This document shows, one piece after another, positions 14,856-19,340 of a stretch of 19,340 bases of DNA. The first letter of the stretch is position 1; each line of letters starts with the position of its first letter. The notes below the pieces were generated by a model. That model did not search any database. It saw only the letters and a list, made by a program, of their open reading frames with translations, and had not been told where the DNA came from. The DNA comes from an uncultured Eubacteriales bacterium (GTDB taxonomy: Bacteria > Bacillota_A > Clostridia > Christensenellales > Aristaeellaceae). The position numbers were made by a program, and so were the translations under genes. The stretch covers positions 1 through 19,340 of the forward strand of contig CADCQZ010000261.1 in assembly GCA_902803675.1 (NCBI GenBank), given 5' to 3'.

Positions 14856-14883
14856 ATTTTATCACGTTTCAGCGAAAAAGCAA
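14856..14883 (-). promoter_or_regulatory. Promoter of the synthetase B-ilvE-VOR operon
   Basis: On the minus strand, TTGCTT (14878-14883) and TAAAAT (14856-14861) are 16 nt apart, with a TGA extended -10. A better -35, TTGACC, lies 6 nt further upstream but at 22-nt spacing. Transcription would start near 14849, giving a leader of the right length. No convincing terminator separates this promoter from the synthetase A gene, so read-through is possible. Confidence 0.65.
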
Positions 14884-14956
14884 GGTCAAACCAAAAAATA
14901 TACAAGATATCGCGATCAACGCCGACACGGCAGGGATTTTCGGCTCATTCCGGGGA

Positions 14957-17221
14957 TCAAAGCAGGTTCCGCTGGATCTTGCCGGAAATTGTCTTGGGCA
15001 GCTCGTCCCTGAAGACGATCTTCCTGGGATACTTGTAGGGCGCCGTGTGCTGTTTGACGTAATTCTGGATCTCTTTCTTCAGATCTTCCGTCCCCTCGGT
15101 GCCGGGCACCAGCACGATGGAGGCCTTGACGATCTGCCCGCGGATGTCATCGGGCTCGGCGGACACGCCGCACTCCAGCACGTAAGGCAGCTCCATGATG
15201 ACGGACTCGATCTCGAAGGGCCCGATGCGGTAGCCGGAGGACTTGATCACGTCGTCGATCCGGCTCACGTACCAGAAATACCCGTCCTCATCGCGCCAGG
15301 CCGTATCACCGGTGTGATAGTATCCGTCATGCCAGGCTTCGACGGTCTTCTCCTCATCCATGTAGTATTCCTTAAACAGTCCGCAGGGGGTGTCTTCGTC
15401 GGTGCGCACCACGATCTCACCGATCTCACCTGTGGGGACGGGATCCCCGTTGGGATCCAGGATCTCGACGCGGTACTGGGGATTGGCCTTGCCCATGGAC
15501 CCGATCTTGGGGGCGGTCCCGTACAGGTTGCCGATCAACAGTGTCGTCTCCGTTTGGCCGAAGCCTTCCATGATCTTAAGGCCGGTGGCGTTCTGGAACT
15601 GCTTGAATACCTCGGGGTTCAGGGCTTCGCCGGCAGTGGTCATGTGATGGATGGAGCTCAGGTCGTATTTCTTAAGGTCCACCTTGATGAACATCCGAAG
15701 CATCGTGGGCGGCGCGCAGAAGGTAGTGATCTGGTACTGCTTGAACAGGGGAAGGATGTCCGCGGCGTCGAATTTGTCAAAGTCATATACGAACACCGCG
15801 CCTTCGCAGAGCCACTGGCCGTACAGCTTGCCCCACAGGGACTTGCCCCAGCCCATGTCGGAGATCGTGAAGTGGAGCCCGTCGCGTTCGCAGCAGTGCC
15901 AGTATTTCGCGGTCACGTAATGTCCGAGGGCGTAAGTGTGCTTGTGGCAGGCCATCTTGGGATTGCCCGTGGTGCCGGAGGTAAAGAACATCAGGGCCGG
16001 TTCGTTGCCGTTGAGTTCTTCCGTGGTATGGAAATGGGTGGAGAAGCGCTTGTACTCGCTGTTGAAATCGCGCCAGCCGTCCCTCTTGCCGTTGACGATG
16101 ATCTTCTCCTCCACGGTGGGGCAGTTCCTGGCCGCTTCCTCCGCGATGGCGGCTGTATCCCCGTCCGCCGTGCACAGGATGGCCTTGACGCCGGCGGACT
16201 GGAACCGGTACTCGAAATCATGCTGCTTGAGCTGATTGGTGGCGGGGATCGCGATGGCGCCGATCTTATGCAGCGCGACCATCGCGAACCAGAACTGATA
16301 GTGCCGTTTGAGCACCAGCATCACTCTGTCGCCCTTTTTGATGCCCAGGCTCGTCAGATAATTGGCGCACTGGTTCGATGCGCGGGAGATATCCTTGAAG
16401 GTGAAGCGCTTTTCTTCCTTCTGGGCGCTGACATAGAGCATGGCCAGCTTGTCCGGATACTCGGCGGCGATCCTGTCGATGATCTCATAGCCGAAATTGA
16501 ACTGATCGGTGTTTTTGAAATCCAGATGCTTAAGACGGCCGTCCGAGTCCTCCTCCGCGTGGATGAAGCGCTCGGCGATCAGCTTCTCATTGATACGGCG
16601 CACGGGAGACACGGGGATGGCCGGGCCCTCTTCCGTCTGGTCGCCGGGGAGGATGATGGCCACGAAGATGCACTCCGCGCCGTCCACCGCGATCATGCCG
16701 TGGGGCTGTGAGGAGTCATAATAGATGCTGTCGCCTTCATGGAGGATCTCCGTGTGATCGCCCACCTGTACCTTCATGGAACCCTGGATGATCAGGTCGA
16801 ATTCCTGACCGGTATGAGTGGCCATGTGGATGGGCTCATCCTGCAGCGCCGGATCATACTCATACCGGACCCAGTACGGTTCGGCTTTTTTCTCGCGGAA
16901 GCGGGGCGCCAGGTTGGAGATGGCGATGCCTTTTTCACGGGCGGTGGATTCACCCTTGCCCCTTCTGGTCACGGTATAGGATGAAAGGGTGGCGTTCTGG
17001 CCCTCAAGCAGTTCCGTGATCTCCATATTGAACGCCATGGCGCACTTATGGATGAACGTGAAGGGCAGATCCGTATTGCCGGCTTCATACGCGCGGTATT
17101 CCAGAGGGCTCACTTCCGTTTTTTCGGCCATTTCTTTCTGGGACCAGCCCATGATCTCGCGCATTTCACGGATACGGGAAGCGATCGCTTTTAATTGAGA
17201 CAGCTCAGTACTCGTGCTCAT
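14957..17221 (-). CDS. HTH-cupin-acyl-CoA synthetase fusion A (under the AUC T-box)
   Basis: A 754-residue paralogue of the neighbouring synthetase, with the same architecture: XRE HTH (about 14-72), cupin (about 130-190, THTGQE at 135-140 and SSQPHG at 170-175) and acyl-CoA synthetase (about 240-754). Key motifs are TSGTTGNPK (414-422), GFGQTETT (553-560), YHTGD (635-639), SRIDDVIKSSGYRIGP and catalytic Lys748 in TISGK. Large parts match the paralogue residue for residue, especially the C-terminus. The likely acyl pocket differs: DMGWGKSLW (455-463) here against DSGWAKCAW there, and TETTLLIGNLYG against SETTVALANLMG. Together with its AUC T-box this suggests a different acid, perhaps 2-methylbutyrate. 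ATG17221 follows GGAGG. It is transcribed alone or with read-through into the next leader. Confidence 0.9.
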   Translation of the reverse strand: MSTSTELSQLKAIASRIREMREIMGWSQKEMAEKTEVSPLEYRAYEAGNTDLPFTFIHKCAMAFNMEITELLEGQNATLSSYTVTRRGKGESTAREKGIAISNLAPRFREKKAEPYWVRYEYDPALQDEPIHMATHTGQEFDLIIQGSMKVQVGDHTEILHEGDSIYYDSSQPHGMIAVDGAECIFVAIILPGDQTEEGPAIPVSPVRRINEKLIAERFIHAEEDSDGRLKHLDFKNTDQFNFGYEIIDRIAAEYPDKLAMLYVSAQKEEKRFTFKDISRASNQCANYLTSLGIKKGDRVMLVLKRHYQFWFAMVALHKIGAIAIPATNQLKQHDFEYRFQSAGVKAILCTADGDTAAIAEEAARNCPTVEEKIIVNGKRDGWRDFNSEYKRFSTHFHTTEELNGNEPALMFFTSGTTGNPKMACHKHTYALGHYVTAKYWHCCERDGLHFTISDMGWGKSLWGKLYGQWLCEGAVFVYDFDKFDAADILPLFKQYQITTFCAPPTMLRMFIKVDLKKYDLSSIHHMTTAGEALNPEVFKQFQNATGLKIMEGFGQTETTLLIGNLYGTAPKIGSMGKANPQYRVEILDPNGDPVPTGEIGEIVVRTDEDTPCGLFKEYYMDEEKTVEAWHDGYYHTGDTAWRDEDGYFWYVSRIDDVIKSSGYRIGPFEIESVIMELPYVLECGVSAEPDDIRGQIVKASIVLVPGTEGTEDLKKEIQNYVKQHTAPYKYPRKIVFRDELPKTISGKIQRNLL

Positions 17222-17233
17222 GAAGACCTCCTG

Positions 17234-17266
17234 AAAAAAATATGACCCGTCTCACTTTGAGACGGG
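17234..17266 (-). terminator. T-box attenuator hairpin before synthetase A
   Basis: On the minus strand, CCCGTCTCA and TGAGACGGG form a perfect 9-bp stem (17246-17266) with a 3-nt loop. ATA separates a short TC spacer from seven T residues (17234-17240). CTCAAA, overlapping the 5' arm and loop, can instead pair with TTTGAG of the T-box element. This is a stronger terminator than the one before synthetase B. Confidence 0.85.
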
Positions 17267-17498
17267 CTTAATAAGCTCGCGGTACCACTCAAATTGTGTG
17301 CGGTGCACACCCCTTCGCTGACGCTGACACGCCTTTGGCCTTTACGCAGCCTTCACGGGAGATGCCTACTGGTCGCCTTTCGGGTCTCCGGCTCGGAAGT
17401 GATGGGATGAAGCTTTGGTCCGCCGGGATCGCAGCACCCCCGGCTCTCTGCGGGACCGACAGCTGTTCCGTCTTCGTCACAGCCTTTGATGAAGTTCG
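17237..17498 (-). promoter_or_regulatory. T-box riboswitch, predicted tRNA-Ile (AUC specifier)
   Basis: A leader of about 260 nt. The T-box core is at 17278-17290, and with the bases 5' of it shares a 19-nt identical stretch with the leader of synthetase B. The TGGU bulge at 17284-17287 fits a tRNA ending in ACCA. Stem I shows the AG bulge AGAGAG, a GGTGCTG apical loop, upper pairs AGCT/AGCT and GGTCC/GGACC, and a lower helix GAAG (17472-17475) with CTTC (17396-17399). The triplet at the specifier position is ATC (17401-17403), followed by A as in most T-boxes. Uncharged tRNA-Ile with anticodon GAU would release transcription of synthetase A. The T-box call is firm; the codon assignment comes from alignment and pairing, without folding software. 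Confidence 0.87.
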
Positions 17499-17504
17499 AT
17501 CGCC

Positions 17505-17533
17505 ATTCTACCAGTGCGAAAAGCAAATGTCAA
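17505..17533 (-). promoter_or_regulatory. Strong promoter of the synthetase A T-box leader
   Basis: On the minus strand, a perfect TTGACA (17528-17533) is followed after 17 nt by TAGAAT (17505-17510), with TGG forming an extended -10. An A-rich stretch just upstream of the -35 looks like an UP element. High initiation fits control by attenuation downstream. Confidence 0.85.
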
Positions 17534-17581
17534 TTTGTTTTTTTAACAGCGAGGCGCGTTTATTGTTTATTTATTGTATTT

Positions 17582-17610
17582 CGATCCCATGGGCCCGAAT
17601 GCCCGGATCG
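17582..17610. repeat. Imperfect inverted repeat between divergent promoters
   Basis: CGATCC (17582-17587) and GGATCG (17605-17610) flank an inner pair GGGC (17591-17594) and GCCC (17601-17604), with a 3-nt offset on one side and a 6-nt loop. It lies between the T-box promoter and the DUF2461 promoter, just upstream of the latter. It has no T tract, so it is not a terminator; an operator is possible. No matching copy was seen before synthetase B. Confidence 0.4.
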
Positions 17611-17621
17611 ATCCTTTTGCC

Positions 17622-17651
17622 TTGCGTGCGCGGGAGCAACAGTGCTATAAT
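17622..17651 (+). promoter_or_regulatory. Promoter of the DUF2461 gene
   Basis: TTGCGT (17622-17627) and a perfect TATAAT (17646-17651) are 18 nt apart, and TGC before the -10 makes it an extended -10 promoter. It ends 23 nt before the GTG start codon, so the leader is very short. Confidence 0.75.
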
Positions 17652-17674
17652 ACGCGCAGAAAAGGAGTGATCAT

Positions 17675-18343
17675 GTGTTTGATGGATTCGATCCGCAGAT
17701 GATACCGTTTTTTCTGGACCTGCGGTTCCATAACGAAAAGGCGTTCATGGACGCGAACAGGGAGCGTTACCTGCAGCATGTACGTCAGCCCTTCTATGAT
17801 TTCATCACGGAACTGGGGCAGATGATGCTTAAGGATATCGACGACCTGGAAGTCCGGCCGAACAAGTGCCTGTCCCGCATCAACCGGGATACCCGGTTTT
17901 CCAGGGACAAATCGCCCTATCGGGATCATTTATGGGTCGCCTTCAGAAAAGCAGGCGTCGAAAAGGACGGAAAACCGTTTTACTGGTTCGAGATCTCGCC
18001 GGAGAATGTATCCTGGGGGATGGGTGTCTGGGGCGAGAACCGTGATCTGTTCGACCGCATGCGCAGGGAAATGATCAAATCACCGGACGCGTATCTGAAG
18101 CTGCTGGAACTGGTCCGGGAAGCGGACTGCGCCGTGGGCGGCGCTGTGTGGAAAAAGATGGTCCTGCCCGAAGGGCTTCCCGCGGCGCTCGGCATCCTGT
18201 ATCCGCGGCGTTCTCTTTTCTTTGAAAAGCAGGGCATCGATCCCGAAAGCATCTACGGTCCCGGGATCGTCCGGGACGTTTACCGGGACTACCAACGGCT
18301 GATGCCGTTTTACCGCGCTTTGACGCGCTGTGTCGAATGCTGA
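17675..18343 (+). CDS. DUF2461 (TIGR02453) family protein
   Basis: A 222-residue soluble protein of the DUF2461/TIGR02453 family, which has no established function. Family features are the N-terminal FFLDLRFHNEKAFMDANRERY stretch (about 12-32), the basic central motif SRINRDTRFSRDKSPYRDH (67-85), and a following WFEISPENVSWGMG segment (about 104-117). No signal peptide, membrane helix or known catalytic triad is visible. The GTG at 17675 follows AAAGGAG by 7 nt; an ATG two bases earlier is out of frame and soon stops. The gene is divergent from the T-box-synthetase A unit, and the phosphohexomutase follows after 41 nt without a terminator, so the two are probably co-transcribed. Confidence 0.85.
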   Translation: MFDGFDPQMIPFFLDLRFHNEKAFMDANRERYLQHVRQPFYDFITELGQMMLKDIDDLEVRPNKCLSRINRDTRFSRDKSPYRDHLWVAFRKAGVEKDGKPFYWFEISPENVSWGMGVWGENRDLFDRMRREMIKSPDAYLKLLELVREADCAVGGAVWKKMVLPEGLPAALGILYPRRSLFFEKQGIDPESIYGPGIVRDVYRDYQRLMPFYRALTRCVEC

Positions 18344-18384
18344 TCAGGAAAAACATCATTTTCTTATAAAGGATGGGCAGAGCG

Positions 18385-19340
18385 ATGATAAGACAACTGA
18401 TCTCGGGGACTGATCTGAGAGGCAAAGCCGTGGGCGATGACGCCAGGCTGACGCCTGCGGTCGCGGAGCGCGTGGGGATGGCTTTCGCGGCTTTCCTGAA
18501 AAAAGGCTGCTGCGGCAGCCCGAAAGTGTACATCGGCCGGGATTCCCGGGTATCGGGCCCGGAGATCCTGGAAGGCTGTGCCCGCGGCCTCTGCCGGGGC
18601 GGCGCTCAGGTGGTGAAGGTGGGGCTTTGTACGACGCCCGCCATGTTCATGACCCTGATCACCGAGGGCTGGGGCGGGGACGGCGCCGTCATGGTGACAG
18701 CCAGCCACATGCCGTCGGAGATGAACGGGCTCAAGATGATGCTCCCTTCAGGCGGGCTCGAGCATGAGCATTTGGACAGGATCGTGGAACTGGCGGAGTC
18801 GGAAGGAGATCTTGAAGCGCCCGGCGGCAGTGTATCTGTGGCGGATTTCCTGCCTGCCTATAAAAAGCTGCTGGGAAAGCGTATCCATGAGGGCCTTCAG
18901 GTGGACGATCCGGAGCCGCTCAAGGGCCTGCATGTGGTGGTGGATCCCGGGAACGGAGCCGGGGGGTTTTACGCTGAGTTCCTGAAGGAAATGGGAGCGG
19001 ATATCTCCGGATCGGTCAACCTGGAGCCGGACGGTTCTTTCCCGGTCCATATTCCCAATCCCGAGGATCCTACCGCCATGAGGATGGTGAGCGAAGCCAC
19101 CGTGAAAGCGGGTGCAGATCTGGGCGTGATCTTCGACGCGGACTGCGACCGGGCCGCGATCGTGGACCCGGACGGCAGGGAGATCAATCGCAACCGGCTG
19201 ATCGCCCTCATCAGCGCCGTGCTCCTGGGGAGGAAAAAGGGCCTTTCTGTCGTGACCGATTCGGTGACGTCCACCGGGCTGAGACTGTTCATCGAAAAGC
19301 ACGGCGGCGAGCAGTACCGATACAAGCGCGGTTACCGCAA
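18385..19340 (+). CDS. Phosphomannomutase/phosphoglucomutase family protein (3' end outside window)
   Basis: An alpha-D-phosphohexomutase that moves a phosphate between C1 and C6 of a hexose through a phosphoserine. 318 codons are visible before the window ends, so the C-terminal part is missing. Visible parts: SGTDLRG (7-13), GRDSR (51-55), the phosphoserine loop TASHMPSEMNGLK (105-117, Ser107), the metal site DADCDR (251-256), and the start of the sugar-binding KRGYR loop at the edge. These fit the PMM/PGM (ManB/AlgC-like) branch better than GlmM. The Met after Ser-His is unusual; Asn or Leu is more common. I start at ATG18385, 8 nt after an AAAGGATGG site; an in-frame ATG at 18373 overlaps that site. 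Confidence 0.88.
   Translation, partial: MIRQLISGTDLRGKAVGDDARLTPAVAERVGMAFAAFLKKGCCGSPKVYIGRDSRVSGPEILEGCARGLCRGGAQVVKVGLCTTPAMFMTLITEGWGGDGAVMVTASHMPSEMNGLKMMLPSGGLEHEHLDRIVELAESEGDLEAPGGSVSVADFLPAYKKLLGKRIHEGLQVDDPEPLKGLHVVVDPGNGAGGFYAEFLKEMGADISGSVNLEPDGSFPVHIPNPEDPTAMRMVSEATVKAGADLGVIFDADCDRAAIVDPDGREINRNRLIALISAVLLGRKKGLSVVTDSVTSTGLRLFIEKHGGEQYRYKRGYR

Noticed and set aside
14884..14956. Terminator after synthetase A
   Set aside because: GCCGA/TCGGC is a 5-bp stem with a 14-nt loop and no directly following T tract. Not convincing, so read-through remains open.
18385..19340. Calling the truncated mutase GlmM
   Set aside because: The phosphoserine loop and the KRGYR end fit the PMM/PGM branch, and it is not linked to cdaAR.

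Overview
The window looks like chromosome from a fairly GC-rich anaerobic member of the Firmicutes (Clostridia). The evidence is a CdaA/CdaR c-di-AMP pair, an AbrB-type regulator with a Cys pair typical of Clostridia, Bacillus-type promoters, two T-box leaders on the minus strand, and a ferredoxin-dependent 2-oxoacid oxidoreductase. Nothing seen indicates phage, plasmid, CRISPR, tRNA or rRNA. The species cannot be named from the sequence alone.

Layout. Positions 1-280 hold a terminator from a gene off the left edge and a minus-strand abrB-like gene. Positions 490-4356 are a plus-strand operon: cdaA (diadenylate cyclase), cdaR (YbbR-repeat partner), an unrecognised one-helix membrane protein, and an RsmF/RsmB-type rRNA methyltransferase. 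A minus-strand Gx/HepI-family membrane protein (4374-4982) is divergent from rluB-mnmM (5145-6418). From 6413 to 17533 everything is on the minus strand. In transcription order this is: promoter and T-box; HTH-cupin-acyl-CoA synthetase A; promoter and T-box; HTH-cupin-acyl-CoA synthetase B; ilvE; a P-loop NTPase; a ferredoxin subunit; the alpha, beta and gamma subunits of a VOR-type oxidoreductase; and comM. A plus-strand DUF2461 gene and a phosphohexomutase cut by the right edge finish the window.

The most interesting part is 7958-17533. The gene set (acyl-CoA ligase, branched-chain 2-oxoacid:ferredoxin oxidoreductase, branched-chain aminotransferase) can make branched-chain amino acids from branched short-chain fatty acids: acid to acyl-CoA, reductive carboxylation to the 2-oxoacid, then transamination. 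Both ligase genes have their own T-box leader. Aligning the two leaders puts GUC (Val) at the specifier position for the ligase at 12286-14586 and AUC (Ile) for the ligase at 14957-17221. T-boxes switch genes on when their tRNA is uncharged, so the pathway is expected to run in the biosynthetic direction: isobutyrate to valine and 2-methylbutyrate to isoleucine. Each ligase also carries an N-terminal XRE-type HTH plus a cupin domain, an unusual enzyme-regulator fusion. Substrates and tRNA identities are inferences; the domains, leaders and gene order are seen in the sequence.
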